A stretch of DNA of 59,537 nt from Cognatilysobacter terrigena (GTDB taxonomy: Bacteria; Pseudomonadota; Gammaproteobacteria; Xanthomonadales; Xanthomonadaceae). The notes under the pieces are model-generated. The model was given only the letters and a program-made list of their open reading frames with translations, searched no databases and was not told the origin of the DNA. Below are positions 28,801-40,585 of this stretch, in pieces. How positions within the stretch are numbered: the stretch's first letter is position 1; every line of letters begins with the position of its first letter. The stretch lies in NCBI RefSeq assembly GCF_004361065.1, contig NZ_SELT01000020.1, positions 1-59,537 of the forward strand. Direction: 5' to 3'. Both the position numbers and the translations under genes were made by a program.

Positions 28801-29660
28801 GTGAGAGACGAAGTGGGGAATCGGGGGAAGACGAACGCAGCGCGCGGCGCCGGCGTTGCGGATAGGGCGCGCTTGATCGTGTCGATCGCGGCGGTCCACG
28901 GAGTGATCGGCAGCTCGGCGGCGGCGGCCGTGGGCTTCGCGGGTGCAGGCGCCGACGGCGTGCTCCACACGAGCGCGAAACCATTGGTGTAGCGAAGGTC
29001 GGCACGCTCGATGTGGCGCTCGGGATTCACCAGCAGCTGCGGCATCAGGCGCACGAAACGGCCGATGCGCGCACGCGCTTCCGCACGACCGACAATCACC
29101 TGCGTGGGAATGCCGCCGTGTGCCCGATCGAGCAGCGTGAGCGTCCAGCTGCCGCGCGGATCGAGCACGACGGTGTCGACCTGCATGCCGATCGGCGCGA
29201 ACAGCGTGCGCGCCTGCTGGTAGAGCTCGACCACGTCGCGCGTGCGCGCATCCGGGCCGTCGAAATTCGGAAGACCAGCCGGCACCTGCGCGCCGCGCGC
29301 ATCGAACAGCGCGCCGCGGTCGGACAGCAGGCGATCCTTGCCCCAGCGCGCGAACGGGCGATGCTCGGTGATCGACACTTCCAGCACGTCGGGCCAGCGC
29401 TTCCGCACCTGTGCCTGGTCGACCCACGGCAGCTTGGCGACCGCCGCCTGCGCGCCCTGCAGGTCGACGGCGAAATAACCGTGCTTCGCGTACGGAAGCA
29501 ACGCCGCCTGCACGAGCTTCGGGTCGACATGTTCGAAACGGCCCGTCGCACGCAGATGCGTGAGCGGCCAGCGCTCGGCGCCGATCCATCCGCGCAGCAC
29601 GGCGACCACCGGCAGCGCAACGAGCGCTACCGCGATCAGCCAGCCGGCGAGACGGAGCAT
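28797..29660 (-). CDS. ftsQ: Cell division protein FtsQ
   Basis: The 287-residue bitopic membrane protein recruits FtsL and FtsB to the divisome. A single membrane segment lies at about 5-25 (LAGWLIAVALVALPVVAVL). A POTRA domain (about 35-105) contains VDPKLVQAALLPYAKHGYFAVD and LPWVDQAQVRKRWPDVLEV, followed by the beta domain with ITEHRPFARWG. ATG 29660 is used; a GTG three codons earlier (29669) would overlap the ddlB stop as GTGA and is equally possible. The C-terminal ~40 residues are a proline/alanine-rich extension of doubtful conservation. Confidence 0.95.
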   Translation of the reverse strand: MLRLAGWLIAVALVALPVVAVLRGWIGAERWPLTHLRATGRFEHVDPKLVQAALLPYAKHGYFAVDLQGAQAAVAKLPWVDQAQVRKRWPDVLEVSITEHRPFARWGKDRLLSDRGALFDARGAQVPAGLPNFDGPDARTRDVVELYQQARTLFAPIGMQVDTVVLDPRGSWTLTLLDRAHGGIPTQVIVGRAEARARIGRFVRLMPQLLVNPERHIERADLRYTNGFALVWSTPSAPAPAKPTAAAAELPITPWTAAIDTIKRALSATPAPRAAFVFPRFPTSSLT

Positions 29661-29665
29661 CGGAT

Positions 29666-30646
29666 TCACGCCGAGGCACCCCAGCGCGCGAGGCTCGACT
29701 CGAGCACGCGCCAGCACAGATCGGCGAATTCGATGCCGACCTGGCGCGCGGCCTTGGGCACAAGCGAGTGACTGGTCATGCCCGGCGCGGTGTTCACTTC
29801 GAGCAGGAAGAACTGGCCGGCGCGGCGATCGCGCATCACATCGACGCGCCCCCAGCCTTCGCAGCCCGCGGCCTTGAACGCTTCGACGGCGATGCGGCGG
29901 ATCTCCGCCTCGTCCTCGCCTTCCAGACCCGGACACAGGTACTGCGTGTCCTCGGCGATGTACTTGGCGTTGTAGTCGTACCACTCGCCCTTCGGGACGA
30001 TGCGGATCGACGGCAGCGCGACGAAGTCGTCGCCGTTCGCGATCACCGCGACGGTGAGTTCGTCGCCGACGACGAGCTGTTCCATCAGCATCTCGCCCGG
30101 ATAGCGTGCGGCGAGTTCGACGGCTTCGTCGAGGCCCGCGTCGTCATGCACGCGCGACACGCCGACGCTCGAGCCTTCGCACGACGGCTTGACGATCACC
30201 GGCAGGCCGAGGCTGCGGCCCGCGGCATGCACGTCGTCGCCCTTCTTCAGGCGGATGTAGCGCGGCGTCGGCAGGCCGACGCTCAACCACACCTGCTTGG
30301 TGCGGATCTTGTCCATCGACAGCGCGGAGCCGAGCACGCCCGAACCGGTGTACGGAATGCGCAGCGCCTCGAGCAGGCCCTGCAGAACGCCGTCTTCGCC
30401 ACCGCCCTTGTTGCCGTGGAGGATGTTGAACACGCGGTCGACGCGGCCGTCGCGGATCGCATCGACCAGCGCCGGAATGCCGTCGACGCCGAATGCATTC
30501 ACGCCCTTCGACTGCAGCGCCTCCAGCACGTTGCGACCGGAGTCGAGCGAGACTTCGCGCTCGGAACTGGTGCCGCCCATGAGCACGGCGACGCGGCCGA
30601 AAACGGCCGGATCGGTGACGCGCGACGGGACGATGGCGATGCTCAC
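29666..30646 (-). CDS. ddlB: D-alanine--D-alanine ligase
   Basis: This 326-residue ATP-grasp ligase makes the D-Ala-D-Ala end of the peptidoglycan stem. It has [19 protein letters not shown] (substrate loop), [34 protein letters not shown] (ATP loop), [17 protein letters not shown] and the metal-binding EVNTAPGMT near residue 290. It overlaps murC by 4 bases and ftsQ follows within a few bases. Family-average length. Confidence 0.97.
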   Translation of the reverse strand: MSIAIVPSRVTDPAVFGRVAVLMGGTSSEREVSLDSGRNVLEALQSKGVNAFGVDGIPALVDAIRDGRVDRVFNILHGNKGGGEDGVLQGLLEALRIPYTGSGVLGSALSMDKIRTKQVWLSVGLPTPRYIRLKKGDDVHAAGRSLGLPVIVKPSCEGSSVGVSRVHDDAGLDEAVELAARYPGEMLMEQLVVGDELTVAVIANGDDFVALPSIRIVPKGEWYDYNAKYIAEDTQYLCPGLEGEDEAEIRRIAVEAFKAAGCEGWGRVDVMRDRRAGQFFLLEVNTAPGMTSHSLVPKAARQVGIEFADLCWRVLESSLARWGASA

Positions 30647-32082
30647 GAATCGGCTCCTTCGAAACCGTGGGCCGCGATGTGTTGCGCGGCGTGGCCGATG
30701 TCGCCCGCGCCCATCATGAGCAGCAGGTCATCGGACTTGAGAACGTCGGGCAGCACGCGCGCGAGATCCGCAGCGCGCGACACGACGACAGGTTCGGTGC
30801 GTCCACGCGCGCGGATGGCGCGCGCCAGCGACTTCGCGTCGGCGCCCGCGATCGGCGCTTCGCCGGCGGGGTACACCTCGGTCAGCACCAGCACGTCGAC
30901 TTCCGACAGCACCTGCGCGAAATCGTCGAACAGGTCGCGCGTGCGGCTGTAGCGGTGCGGTTGGAATGCGACGACGAGGCGCTTCTCGCCCCAGCCGCCG
31001 CGCGCGGCCTTGAACACCGCTTCGAGTTCTTTCGGGTGGTGGCCGTAGTCGTCGACCAGCGTGACCGTGCCGCCGCCGGTAACGGGCACCTGCGCGAGCA
31101 GGTTGAAGCGGCGACCGATGCCCGCGAAGTTCTCCAGCGCGCGACAGATCGCCACCTGCTCCACGCCGAGCTGCCAACCCACTGCGGCGGCCGCGAGCGC
31201 GTTCTGCACGTTGTGGCGACCCGGCAGCGCGAGCGTGGTCTCGCAGCGCGTGCCGTCGGGCATGCACAGCGTGAAACGCATGCGCGCGCCCTGCTGCGTC
31301 ACGTTCTCGGCGCGCACGTCGGCCTCATCGGAGAAGCCGTAGGTGAGCACGTGGCGCGTTGCGTTCTTTGCGAGGCGCGCGACTTCCGGGTCGTCGATGC
31401 ACAGCACCGCGAGGCCGTAAAACGGCAGGCGATGCAGGAATTCATCAAATGCCGCCTGCACCTTGGCGAAGTCGCCGCCGTAGTTCTCGAGGTGGTCGGC
31501 ATCGATATTGGTGACGACGGCGATCTGCGGGTTGAGGCGCAGGAAGCTGCCGTCGGATTCGTCGGCCTCCGCGACCAGCCAGTCGCCGCCGCCGAGCTTC
31601 GCGTTCGCGCCGGCCGCGAGCAGCTGGCCGCCGATCACGAACGTCGGATCGATGCCGCCCTCGCCCAGCACGCTCGCCGTAAGCGATGTCGTGGTCGTCT
31701 TGCCGTGCGTGCCGGCGATCGCGATGCCGCGCTTGAAGCGCATCAGCTCGGCGAGCATCTCGGCGCGCGGCACGATCGGGATGCGCTTCTCGCGCGCCGC
31801 CATCAGTTCCGGGTTGTCGGCCTTGATCGCGCTCGACACGACGAGGCATTCGACGCCCTCGACGTTCGTCGCGTCATGGCCGCGATGCACGGTGATGCCG
31901 AGGCGGGCGAGGCGACGCGTGACTGCATTGTCCGCGTTGTCGGAACCCGACACCTGATAGCCCAGCGTGCACATCACCTCGGCGATGCCGCTCATGCCGA
32001 CGCCGCCGATACCGACGAAATGCACGCGCGCGCCACCCTGGGCGGCGTCGTCGAGAAGGCGGTGGCGATGCGTTGCGATCAT
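30643..32082 (-). CDS. murC: UDP-N-acetylmuramate--L-alanine ligase
   Basis: This 479-residue Mur ligase adds L-Ala to UDP-MurNAc. The N-terminal domain has [17 protein letters not shown], the ATP loop is [16 protein letters not shown], and the domain junctions include [16 protein letters not shown] and [14 protein letters not shown], specific for MurC. ATG 32082 overlaps the murG stop by 4 bases; the frame is open further upstream but that lies inside murG. ddlB follows with a 4-base overlap. Confidence 0.98.
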   Translation of the reverse strand: MIATHRHRLLDDAAQGGARVHFVGIGGVGMSGIAEVMCTLGYQVSGSDNADNAVTRRLARLGITVHRGHDATNVEGVECLVVSSAIKADNPELMAAREKRIPIVPRAEMLAELMRFKRGIAIAGTHGKTTTTSLTASVLGEGGIDPTFVIGGQLLAAGANAKLGGGDWLVAEADESDGSFLRLNPQIAVVTNIDADHLENYGGDFAKVQAAFDEFLHRLPFYGLAVLCIDDPEVARLAKNATRHVLTYGFSDEADVRAENVTQQGARMRFTLCMPDGTRCETTLALPGRHNVQNALAAAAVGWQLGVEQVAICRALENFAGIGRRFNLLAQVPVTGGGTVTLVDDYGHHPKELEAVFKAARGGWGEKRLVVAFQPHRYSRTRDLFDDFAQVLSEVDVLVLTEVYPAGEAPIAGADAKSLARAIRARGRTEPVVVSRAADLARVLPDVLKSDDLLLMMGAGDIGHAAQHIAAHGFEGADS

Positions 32083-33185
32083 GCGGCGCGATCCATGGCG
32101 ATCTGTTCCATGACGAGGTCGGCGACGCGCGATGCGGCGTCGGGCCGGGCCAGCGCGCGTGCGGCGTCGGCCATCGGCCGCAGCTCGGCGCGCGAGGCGA
32201 AGGATTCCAGGGTGTCGGCGAGCTTCGCCGCGAGGTGTTCGTCCTGCGGGAGCAGGCGCGCGGCGCCACGCTCGACGAGGAACTGCGCGTTCTTGGTCTG
32301 GTGGTCGTCGACCGCCTGCGGGAACGGCACGAGCACGCTGGCGACACCGACCGCGCAGACTTCGGCGAGCGTCAGCGCACCGGCGCGGCAGACCACGAGG
32401 TCGGCCCATGCGTACGCGGCGGCCATGTCCGCGATGAAAGGTTCCACGCTGGCATCGACGCCGGCGTCTCGATACGACGCGATCGCCGCATCGAGCATGC
32501 GTTCGCCGCACTGGTGACGGACCTGCCAGCGGGTGCGATCGCGCTGCGCAGCGATCGCCGTCGGCACCGCACGATTCAGTGCCGCCGCGCCCTGACTGCC
32601 GCCGAGCACCAACAGGCGCAGCGGGCCGTCGCGGTATTCGAAGCGCGTCGACGGCGGCGCCACTTCGGCGATCTCGGTACGCACCGGATTGCCGACGACC
32701 TCTTCCTTCGCGAAGCTGCCCGGGAATCCCGTCAGCACGCGACGCGCCATCTTCGACAGCACGCGATTGGTCATGCCCGGCGCGCGGTTCTGTTCGTGCA
32801 CGAACAGCGGAACACCGGCGAGACGCGCAGCGAGTCCACCTGGGCCCGCCGCAAAACCACCGAAGCTGATCACCGCCTTCGGGCGACGACGCGACAGGAT
32901 CGAGCGCGCAGCCGACACCGCGGACATCAGCTTGAACGGCGCGGCGAGCAGCGTCGCTGCGCCATTGCCGCGCACTCCGCGGATCGCGATCGTGTCGACG
33001 TCGATGCCGTGCTGCGGCACCAGCCGCGTTTCCATCCCGCCTTCGCTGCCGAGCCAGCCCACGGCAACGCCGCGGCGGCGCAGCTCGTGCGCAACGGCAA
33101 GGCCCGGGAAGATGTGCCCGCCCGTGCCGCCGGCGAGGATCATCACGCCCATCTCTGCATTCGCGTTGGCGCGAACGTCAGTCAT
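32079..33185 (-). CDS. murG: UDP-GlcNAc transferase MurG (lipid II synthesis)
   Basis: The 368-residue GT-B enzyme adds GlcNAc to lipid I on the cytoplasmic face. The start contains [20 protein letters not shown], the glycine-rich G loop. Further motifs are [34 protein letters not shown] and [20 protein letters not shown] 33185 overlaps the ftsW stop by 4 bases; an ATG 11 codons later is nearer the usual N-terminus and could be the real start. Confidence 0.97.
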   Translation of the reverse strand: MTDVRANANAEMGVMILAGGTGGHIFPGLAVAHELRRRGVAVGWLGSEGGMETRLVPQHGIDVDTIAIRGVRGNGAATLLAAPFKLMSAVSAARSILSRRRPKAVISFGGFAAGPGGLAARLAGVPLFVHEQNRAPGMTNRVLSKMARRVLTGFPGSFAKEEVVGNPVRTEIAEVAPPSTRFEYRDGPLRLLVLGGSQGAAALNRAVPTAIAAQRDRTRWQVRHQCGERMLDAAIASYRDAGVDASVEPFIADMAAAYAWADLVVCRAGALTLAEVCAVGVASVLVPFPQAVDDHQTKNAQFLVERGAARLLPQDEHLAAKLADTLESFASRAELRPMADAARALARPDAASRVADLVMEQIAMDRAA

Positions 33186-34498
33186 GCGCTGCGTCCGAAC
33201 ACGGGTTCGACGCGCGGACGCAGGCGGTTGGTGCCGCGCGTGTCGTTGCGGCCGATCGGCGCAGGCGACATCGGCGCTGCCGACATCGGACGCGCGACGG
33301 GCGCATCCGAATGGGCTGCGGGCGCTGGTGCGCCGAAAGCGTCACGACGCAGCGCCACCTGGCGACGGGCGCGTTCCAGTTCGTAGGAGATGCGCAGCAG
33401 CAGGCCCATCGCACCCAGCGTCATGGCGAACGACGAACCGCCGTAGGAGATCAGCGGCAGCGTGAGGCCCTTGGTCGGCAGCAGGCCGAGGTTCACGCCG
33501 ATCGACACCGTGCTCTGGATGCCGATCCACAGCGCGATGCCGAACGCGCAGTAGCCCGCGAAGTGTCGGCGCATTTCGACGCACTGCAGGCCGACCCACA
33601 GCGCGCGCGCGACGAGGCCCGCGTACAGCGCGATCACGAGGCAGACGCCAACGAAGCCGAGTTCCTCGGCGATCACCGCCATGATGAAGTCGGTATGCGC
33701 TTCGGGCAGGTACGACAGCTTGTGCACCGACGCGCCGAGGCCCGCACCGAACCATTCGCCGCGGCCCACCGCCATCAGCGCATTCGCGAGCTGGTAGCCG
33801 TCGCCGAACGGATCGGCGAACGGGTCGGTGAACGACGTCAGGCGTCGCACGCGGTACGGCTCAAGCAGGATCATCGCGCCGAGCGCGGGCAGCAGCGCGA
33901 ACAGCGGGCCGACCAGGCGCGGCAGGTTCGCGCCGCCGAGCACCAGCATGCCGGCGGTCATCGCGAGGATGAGCGCAGACGAACCGAAGTCCTTCTGCAC
34001 GGCGAGCAGCACGCCCGCGAACGCGCAGGCCACGCCGATCACCTTGATGATCGCGCGCCACGATGCGCTCACCTCTTCGCTGAAGCGCTTGAGGTAGGCC
34101 GCGAGCCACACCACCATCATCAGCTTCACCGCTTCCACGGGCTGGAAGTTGGTGAAGCCGAGATTGATCCACCGACGCGCGCCCTTCACCGTCACGCCGA
34201 GACCCGGCACGGCGACCACCAGCAGCAGCGCGAGGCCGACGATCGGCATCCACTGCGCGTAGCGCTCGATCGTCTTGAGTTCGATGCGCATCATCGCCAT
34301 CGCGGCGACGGAACCTGCGAACAGGAACACGAGGTGGCGCGTCAGGTAATACGTCGGGCTCGTCGCCTGCGCGACCGAGCTCGAACCCACCATCACCACG
34401 CCGAGGCACAGCAGCGCGCCGATCAGGCCGAGCAGCCACGGATCGAAGCGACCGGTGATGGCGTCGAGTCGCGTGGCCTGGCGGGAGGACATGTCCAT
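33182..34498 (-). CDS. ftsW: SEDS-family septal peptidoglycan polymerase FtsW
   Basis: The 438-residue protein has about ten membrane helices and works with FtsI to polymerise lipid II at the septum. Family markers are [60 protein letters not shown] and the C-terminal [19 protein letters not shown]. The start ATG overlaps the mraY stop by one base (TGATG), leaving no room for the murD gene that sits here in Escherichia coli. The C-terminal ~50 residues are a hydrophilic extension beyond the last helix. Confidence 0.97.
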   Translation of the reverse strand: MDMSSRQATRLDAITGRFDPWLLGLIGALLCLGVVMVGSSSVAQATSPTYYLTRHLVFLFAGSVAAMAMMRIELKTIERYAQWMPIVGLALLLVVAVPGLGVTVKGARRWINLGFTNFQPVEAVKLMMVVWLAAYLKRFSEEVSASWRAIIKVIGVACAFAGVLLAVQKDFGSSALILAMTAGMLVLGGANLPRLVGPLFALLPALGAMILLEPYRVRRLTSFTDPFADPFGDGYQLANALMAVGRGEWFGAGLGASVHKLSYLPEAHTDFIMAVIAEELGFVGVCLVIALYAGLVARALWVGLQCVEMRRHFAGYCAFGIALWIGIQSTVSIGVNLGLLPTKGLTLPLISYGGSSFAMTLGAMGLLLRISYELERARRQVALRRDAFGAPAPAAHSDAPVARPMSAAPMSPAPIGRNDTRGTNRLRPRVEPVFGRSA

Positions 34499-35592
34499 CA
34501 GCGCACCTTCAACGTCGCGAGGCCGATGAGGACGAGCACCACGGAGATGATCCAGAAGCGCACGATCACGCGCGGCTCGGGCCAGCCCTTGAGCTCGAAG
34601 TGATGGTGGATCGGCGCCATCTTGAAGACGCGCTTGCCGGTGAGCTTGAAGCTGGCGACCTGGATCATCACCGACAGCGTCTCGATGACGAAGATGCCGC
34701 CCATGATCACCAGCACGAGTTCCTGGCGGACGATCACCGCGATCGTGCCGAGCACGGCGCCGAGCGCGAGCGCGCCGATGTCGCCCATGAACACCATCGC
34801 GGGATAAGTGTTGAACCACAGGAAACCGAGGCCGGCGCCCGCGATCGCCGCACAGATGACGATGAGCTCACCCGCGCCCGGAATCTGCGGGATCTGCAGG
34901 TAGGTCGAGAACACCGCGTTGCCCGAGGCATACGCGAATACGCCGAGCGCGCAGGCGACCAGCACGGTCGGCATGATCGCGAGGCCGTCGAGGCCGTCGG
35001 TGAGGTTCACCGCGTTCGAGAAGCCGACGATCCACAGATACGCGATGAACACGAACGACACGCTCACCAGCGGCAGCGCGACCTGCTTGAACAGCGGGAT
35101 GTAGAACGTCGTCGCCGCCGCCACGCCGGGGTTCGCGTAGTAGTAGAGGAACAGGCCGGCGCCGAGGCCGAACACCGACTGCAGGAAATACTTGGTGCGC
35201 GAGCGCATTCCGTTCGGATCGCGCTTGACGATCTTGATCCAGTCGTCCCACCAGCCGATCGCGCCGAACGCGATCATCACCGCGAGCACCAGCCACACGT
35301 AGCGGTTGCGCAGGTCGCCCCAGAGCAGCACCGACGCGAGCACGGTGAGCAGGATCAGTGCGCCGCCCATCGTCGGCGTGCCCGCCTTCGAGAAGTGCGA
35401 CTGCGGGCCGTCCTTGCGGATCGGCTGGCCGCCCGCCTTCAGCTGGCCGAGGCGACGAATGACCGCCGGTCCCCACCAGAGCGAGAGGAACAGCGACGTC
35501 AGCGCGCTGAGGATGCCGCGGAACGTGAGATAGCCGAACAGGCCGAAGTGGCTCTGCAGCTGTTCGAGCCAGCGGGTGAGTTCAAGCAGCAT
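34498..35592 (-). CDS. mraY: Phospho-N-acetylmuramoyl-pentapeptide transferase
   Basis: The 364-residue multi-pass enzyme moves phospho-MurNAc-pentapeptide onto undecaprenyl phosphate, making lipid I. Motifs are [55 protein letters not shown] and [15 protein letters not shown], with the catalytic aspartates and the histidine cluster intact. It begins [13 protein letters not shown] at ATG 35592, overlapping the murF stop by 11 bases, and is followed directly by ftsW. Confidence 0.98.
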   Translation of the reverse strand: MLLELTRWLEQLQSHFGLFGYLTFRGILSALTSLFLSLWWGPAVIRRLGQLKAGGQPIRKDGPQSHFSKAGTPTMGGALILLTVLASVLLWGDLRNRYVWLVLAVMIAFGAIGWWDDWIKIVKRDPNGMRSRTKYFLQSVFGLGAGLFLYYYANPGVAAATTFYIPLFKQVALPLVSVSFVFIAYLWIVGFSNAVNLTDGLDGLAIMPTVLVACALGVFAYASGNAVFSTYLQIPQIPGAGELIVICAAIAGAGLGFLWFNTYPAMVFMGDIGALALGAVLGTIAVIVRQELVLVIMGGIFVIETLSVMIQVASFKLTGKRVFKMAPIHHHFELKGWPEPRVIVRFWIISVVLVLIGLATLKVR

Positions 35593-36958
35593 GCGGATGT
35601 CCGTTGAGGAGCGCGGCGACGATTCGATCCATCGCACTGCCGCGGGAGCCCTTGATGAGCACGCGCACGTCGGCGGACAGATCCGCGCGCAGCGCCTCGG
35701 CGAGCGATTCGTGAGTGGCGAAATGGCGCGCGTTCGGGCCGAAGGCGTCGACCGCGGCGGCGCTGAGCGGGCCGAGCGCATAGAGCCGCGCGAGGCCGGC
35801 TTCACGTGCGCGCGTTCCGGCCTGCGCATGCAGCGCGACCGCGTCGTCGCCGAGTTCGCGCATGTCGCCGAGCACCAGCCACGACACACCCGGCATCGCG
35901 GCCAGGGTGTCGATCGCGGCGGCGAGCGAACCGGGGTTCGCGTTGTAGCTGTCGTCGATCAGCGTCGCACCGCTGCGCAGACGATGCGTGACGAGGCGGC
36001 CTGCGACGGGACGCGCGGTGGACAGGCCCGACGCGATCGTCGACAACGGAACGCCGGCGCCGATCGCGAGCGACGCGGCCGCCAATGCATTGCGCACGTT
36101 GTGGCGGCCCGGCATCGCGAGCTCGATCGACGCCTCGCCCTGCGGCGTGACGATCGTGAAGCTCGAACCGTTTTCGCTGAGCGCGATGTCGCGTGCGGTG
36201 ACGTCGGCGCTGGTCTCGAGGCCGAAACGGATATGACGACGACCCGCCGCACGCTCGGCGAAATACGGCGCGAAGCTGTCGTCGGCATTGATCACCGCAA
36301 CGCCGTCCGTGGGCAGCGCGTCGTAGATCGCGGCCTTGGTGTCGGCGACGCCGAGCAGCGAACCCATGCGCTCGAGATGCGCCGGCGCGATGTTGTTGAC
36401 GATGGACACGTCGGGGCGCGCGATCGCCGTCAGATACGCGATGTCGCCCGGTTGCCCCGCACCCATCTCGTAGACGGCGAACTCCGCGTCTTCCGGCGCG
36501 TCGATCACCGCGAGCGGCAGGCCGATCTCGTTGTTGCGGTTGCCGGGATTGCCATACGTGCGGCCGGCCTGCTCGAGGATGGCGAGCGTGAGCGTCTTCA
36601 CGCTGGTCTTGCCGTTGCTTCCGGTGATCGCGACGACCTTCGTCGAACGCGACGCCTGCACGCCGCGCGCGAGATCCGCGAGCGCGAGTTGCGTGTCGCC
36701 CACCAGCACCTGCGGCAGGTCGCCGGTGATACGCGACACCAGCGCGGCACCGATGCCCGCATCTGCCGCGGCGGACACATGATCGTGGCCGTCGAAGTTC
36801 GCGCCCTTGAGCGCGACGAACAGGCTCGACGCGCACACCTGCGGCTCGACGCTGCTGAGCCCGCGCGTGTCGGTGAGCAGGCGGTCGACGACGATGTCCT
36901 CGCCGACGACACGGCCGGCGGTCATCGCGGCGATATCGGACAGACGCAGCGGCCTCAT
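35582..36958 (-). CDS. murF: UDP-MurNAc-tripeptide--D-Ala-D-Ala ligase
   Basis: This 458-residue Mur ligase joins D-Ala-D-Ala to UDP-MurNAc-tripeptide. It has [18 protein letters not shown] (ATP loop), [13 protein letters not shown] (typical of MurF), [17 protein letters not shown] and [17 protein letters not shown]. It begins [15 protein letters not shown] and overlaps murE by 4 bases. Family-average length. Confidence 0.98.
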   Translation of the reverse strand: MRPLRLSDIAAMTAGRVVGEDIVVDRLLTDTRGLSSVEPQVCASSLFVALKGANFDGHDHVSAAADAGIGAALVSRITGDLPQVLVGDTQLALADLARGVQASRSTKVVAITGSNGKTSVKTLTLAILEQAGRTYGNPGNRNNEIGLPLAVIDAPEDAEFAVYEMGAGQPGDIAYLTAIARPDVSIVNNIAPAHLERMGSLLGVADTKAAIYDALPTDGVAVINADDSFAPYFAERAAGRRHIRFGLETSADVTARDIALSENGSSFTIVTPQGEASIELAMPGRHNVRNALAAASLAIGAGVPLSTIASGLSTARPVAGRLVTHRLRSGATLIDDSYNANPGSLAAAIDTLAAMPGVSWLVLGDMRELGDDAVALHAQAGTRAREAGLARLYALGPLSAAAVDAFGPNARHFATHESLAEALRADLSADVRVLIKGSRGSAMDRIVAALLNGHPHAA

Positions 36959-38424
36959 GCGTGCACCTCCAGCGCTTCGCGCGCGACTTCGGTGTCGTCG
37001 AACGGATGCTTCACGCCCGCGACCTCCTGGTAAGGCTCGTGGCCCTTGCCCGCGATCAGCACGACGTCGTCGGCATTCGCATCGTCGATGGCGCGACGGA
37101 TCGCAATGCGGCGATCGCGCAGCACGATGGCGCGCTCGCGATTCGCGAAACCTTCGAGGATGCCGGCGACGATCGCGTCACCGTCTTCGCCGCGCGGGTT
37201 ATCGTCGGTGACGATCGCGATATCGGCGAGCTTTTCGGCGATGCCGCCCATCTGCGGACGCTTGCCGGTGTCGCGTTCGCCACCGCATCCGAATACGCAG
37301 ATGAGACGACCGCGCGTGTGCGCGCGGAGTGTCGAGAGCGCCTGTTCCAGGGCATCCGGCGTGTGCGCGTAGTCGACGACGACGAGCGGTTGCCCGGCGG
37401 CCCCGAGGCGGTTCATGCGGCCGTGGATCGGCTGCAGGCGCGACAGCGTGGCGGCGATGTCCGCGAGGTCCGAACCGAGCGCATGCAGCACGCCGGCGAC
37501 CGCGAGCAGGTTGTCGACATTGAAGCGGCCGAGCAGCGGCGAGCGCACGGTCGCGCTGGCTTCCGGGCCGACGAGTTCGAACACAAGGCCGCTGGCATCG
37601 AGCGCAACGTCGTGCGCGCGCAGCACCGCGTCGGCCGCGCCGCGCGAACTGACGCCGATGGCACGCACGTTCGACGGCAGCGCCTCGAACAGCTGGCAAC
37701 CGTACTCGTCGTCGAGGTTCACCACCGCCGACTGCAGGCCGGGCCAACCGAACAGACGCGCCTTCGCGGCGCCATAGGCGGCCATGGTGCCGTGGTAGTC
37801 GAGATGATCACGCGTGAGATTGGTGAAGACCGCGATGTCGAAGCGCACGCCGTCGACGCGGCCCTGATCGAGCGCGTGCGAGCTGACCTCCATCGCCAGC
37901 GCATCGGCGCCTTCATCGCGCAGGCCACCGATGAGCTGATGCAGCTTGAGCACGAGCGGCGTGGTGAAACCGGTCGGTTCCGTGCGTCCGTACAGGCCGG
38001 CGCCGAGCGTCCCGATCGTGCCGGCCGTCGTGCCGCGCAGCGTCCACGCCTGTGCAATCAACTGCACGGTCGACGTCTTGCCATTGGTGCCGGTGACGCC
38101 GACCACCGTCATCGCTTCGGTCGCGCGACCGTGGAAGCGATGCGCCATTTCGCCGAGGCGCGCACGCAAACCCGGCACCGCGATCGCATCGGCCGGTGCG
38201 GGATGTTCAGCGGGCGCCGGCGGCTCGAACAGCACGGCGGACGCGCCGCGCGCCTTCGCCGCGTCGACGAAACCGAGGCCGTGCGCGCCGAATCCGCCGA
38301 TCGCGACGAACGCATCGCCGGTCGTGATTTCGCGGCTGTCCTGCACGAGCCCGGAAACGACCAAGTCGACGGGGATGCCGTCGACGTCGGGAAGCAGCTC
38401 GGCAAGTCGCATCGTGCGCGTCAT
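36955..38424 (-). CDS. murE: UDP-MurNAc-L-Ala-Glu--meso-diaminopimelate ligase
   Basis: This 489-residue ligase adds the third stem residue. It has [19 protein letters not shown] (ATP loop), [28 protein letters not shown] and [14 protein letters not shown]. The DNPR tetrad in [12 protein letters not shown] is the signature for meso-diaminopimelate rather than lysine, as expected for a Gram-negative. ATG 38424 overlaps ftsI by 4 bases; a second ATG four codons later is possible. In xanthomonads the acceptor may carry L-Glu epimerised later, see the murD finding. Confidence 0.97.
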   Translation of the reverse strand: MTRTMRLAELLPDVDGIPVDLVVSGLVQDSREITTGDAFVAIGGFGAHGLGFVDAAKARGASAVLFEPPAPAEHPAPADAIAVPGLRARLGEMAHRFHGRATEAMTVVGVTGTNGKTSTVQLIAQAWTLRGTTAGTIGTLGAGLYGRTEPTGFTTPLVLKLHQLIGGLRDEGADALAMEVSSHALDQGRVDGVRFDIAVFTNLTRDHLDYHGTMAAYGAAKARLFGWPGLQSAVVNLDDEYGCQLFEALPSNVRAIGVSSRGAADAVLRAHDVALDASGLVFELVGPEASATVRSPLLGRFNVDNLLAVAGVLHALGSDLADIAATLSRLQPIHGRMNRLGAAGQPLVVVDYAHTPDALEQALSTLRAHTRGRLICVFGCGGERDTGKRPQMGGIAEKLADIAIVTDDNPRGEDGDAIVAGILEGFANRERAIVLRDRRIAIRRAIDDANADDVVLIAGKGHEPYQEVAGVKHPFDDTEVAREALEVHA

Positions 38425-40322
38425 GGCGTCACCGGTGCGACTTCGAGGGGAATGTCGACGTCGTCATCCGATGCGACCGGCGCAGGCATCGGCGGCGCAG
38501 TGGCGGCCGCGGCGACGCGGTTCGGGTTCGACAACTTGTCCTGCGCGGCGAGCCAGGTCTCGATGTCGTCCGGCGGCACGTCCATCAGGCGCAGCGAACC
38601 CTCCATCACCGACTTGAACACCGGCGCGGAAACGAGGCCGCCGAAATAGCCCTTGCTCGGATCGGGATCGTTGACCACGACGACCGTCGCGAAACGCGGG
38701 TTGTCGACCGGCACGATGCCGGCGAAGTACGAGAGATAGCGCTGCGAGTAGCCACCGCGACCGTTGAACTTGCGCGCGGTGCCGGTCTTGCCGGCGACGT
38801 GGTAACCGAGGATCGCGCCCTGCGTCGCGGTGCCGCCCGGCTCCGTCACCGTCTGCATCATCTTGATGACTTCGTGCGCGACCTTCGGATCGAGCACCTG
38901 CCGCGTCTGGCCGTGTTCGCCCTTGACGAAGGTCGGCGTGGTGAGCACGCCGTGGTTCGCGATCGCCGCGTACGCGACGGCGATCTGCAGCGGCGTCGCC
39001 GAGAGGCCGTAGCCGTACGAGATCGTCGCCTTCTGCAGGCCGTTCCAGCGCGACGGCGGCGCGAGCACGCCCGACACTTCACCCGGGAAGCCGCTGCCCG
39101 GCTTGCTGCCGTAACCGAAGCGACGGATGAAATCGTAGAAGTAGCGATCCTGCAGCTTCGCCGAGATCTTCGACGCGCCGATGTTGGAGCTTTTGGTGAT
39201 GACGCCGGTGACCGTCTGCAGACCGTAGTTGCTGTGGTCGCGGATCGTGTACTTGCCGAGCTTCATCCAGCCGGGCGACAGGTCAATCGGCGTCGTCGGC
39301 GTCACCACGCCCGCCGTCAGCGCCGCCGCGATCGTGATCGGCTTCATCGTCGAGCCGGGCTCGAAGACGTCGGTGATCGCGCGGTTGCGATGCGCATCGC
39401 GATCGGACGTCGAGACGGCGTTCGGATTGAACGTCGGCAGGTTCGCCATTGCCAGCACTTCGCCGGTGGTGACGTCGAGCGTGACGATCGAGCCGCTCGA
39501 CGCGCCGTGTTCCATCAGCGCCTTTCGCAGTTCGCGATAGGCGAGGAACTGCATGCGACGGTCGATGGTCAACGTAAGGTCGCGGCCCGGCTCGGCTGCG
39601 CGCACCAGGTCGACGTTCTCGATGATGCGCCCGTGGCCGTCGCGGAGTACGCGCTTCGCGCCGGGCTTGCCGCGCAGCCATTCGTCGAACGCGAGCTCCA
39701 GACCTTCCTGGCCTTCGTCGTCGACGTTCGTGAAGCCGAGCACGTGCGCCATCGCCTCACCCTGCGGGTAGAAGCGACGGTATTCGCGCTGGCTGGCCAC
39801 CCCGGGAATGCCGAGTGCGACGATATGTTTCGCCTCGTCCGGATTGATCCGGCGCTTGAGGTAGAGGAATTCCTTGCCGGCTTTCTGGCTGAGCTTGCGC
39901 TGCAGCACGTCGAGCGGTACGCCGATCGCATTCGCGAGCTGCGGCAGGCGGTCCGGATTCTTCAGCAGTTCCTGCGGATTGCCCCACACCGACTCGACCG
40001 GCGTCGATACCGCGAGCGGCTCGCCGTTGCGGTCGGTGATCATGCCGCGCGAGGTGGGGATCGGAATCTCGCGCAGCGAACGTGCTTCGCCCTGCGCGAC
40101 GTAGAAGTCGCGGTCGAGCACCTGGATGTAGAACGCGCGCGCGACCAGCGCAAACGAGCACAGGCCCATCGCCGCGACGATGCACAGCAGGCGCATGCGC
40201 ACGTCCATGCGAGAACGGCCGCGTGCACCGCCGGCGCCGCCGACGAGTGCACGCAGGCGACGCGCGAACTCGGCGCGGCGCGTGTGCTCGTTGCGATGGC
40301 GGCGATCACCCGGAATGCTCAT
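38421..40322 (-). CDS. ftsI: Septal peptidoglycan transpeptidase FtsI (PBP3)
   Basis: The 633-residue class B penicillin-binding protein has a short basic N-terminus, one membrane helix (about 43-62, [19 protein letters not shown]), a PBP dimerisation domain with [19 protein letters not shown], and a transpeptidase domain. Active-site motifs are [12 protein letters not shown] (SxxK), KSSNIGASK (SxN) and GKTGTARKF (KTG). ATG 40322 gives a 4-base overlap with ftsL and a normal-length cytoplasmic tail; upstream in-frame codons lie inside ftsL. The C-terminal ~60 residues are Ala/Pro-rich. Confidence 0.97.
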   Translation of the reverse strand: MSIPGDRRHRNEHTRRAEFARRLRALVGGAGGARGRSRMDVRMRLLCIVAAMGLCSFALVARAFYIQVLDRDFYVAQGEARSLREIPIPTSRGMITDRNGEPLAVSTPVESVWGNPQELLKNPDRLPQLANAIGVPLDVLQRKLSQKAGKEFLYLKRRINPDEAKHIVALGIPGVASQREYRRFYPQGEAMAHVLGFTNVDDEGQEGLELAFDEWLRGKPGAKRVLRDGHGRIIENVDLVRAAEPGRDLTLTIDRRMQFLAYRELRKALMEHGASSGSIVTLDVTTGEVLAMANLPTFNPNAVSTSDRDAHRNRAITDVFEPGSTMKPITIAAALTAGVVTPTTPIDLSPGWMKLGKYTIRDHSNYGLQTVTGVITKSSNIGASKISAKLQDRYFYDFIRRFGYGSKPGSGFPGEVSGVLAPPSRWNGLQKATISYGYGLSATPLQIAVAYAAIANHGVLTTPTFVKGEHGQTRQVLDPKVAHEVIKMMQTVTEPGGTATQGAILGYHVAGKTGTARKFNGRGGYSQRYLSYFAGIVPVDNPRFATVVVVNDPDPSKGYFGGLVSAPVFKSVMEGSLRLMDVPPDDIETWLAAQDKLSNPNRVAAAATAPPMPAPVASDDDVDIPLEVAPVTP

Positions 40323-40585
40323 GGGCGGATCACCACGATGTCGTTGCCTTCGGGAAACTTCATGCCGAGCCGGTCGCGTGCGACCTGGTCGATGCGATTG
40401 GACTCGGCCCACGTCGCTTGTTCGAGCTGCAGGCGGCCGAATTCGATGTTGAGTTCGTCGCGCGCGCGCTCGAGCTTGGACACCTGCACGAACAGCTGGC
40501 GATGACGCTGGCGCGTTTCGACGATCGCGAGCGCGGTGACCACGTTGGCGACGACGAGGACGGCGAGGAGGACGCGCAGGATCAT
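40319..40585 (-). CDS. ftsL: Cell division protein FtsL
   Basis: This small bitopic protein of 88 residues has a hydrophobic segment at 2-20 ([19 protein letters not shown]) and a periplasmic coiled coil (about 25-65, [20 protein letters not shown] form) ending in [13 protein letters not shown]. It forms a complex with FtsQ and FtsB that activates FtsWI. ATG 40585 overlaps the rsmH stop by 4 bases and an AGGAGG-like site lies just upstream. Identification rests on position and layout, since FtsL sequence is poorly conserved. Confidence 0.93.
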   Translation of the reverse strand: MILRVLLAVLVVANVVTALAIVETRQRHRQLFVQVSKLERARDELNIEFGRLQLEQATWAESNRIDQVARDRLGMKFPEGNDIVVIRP

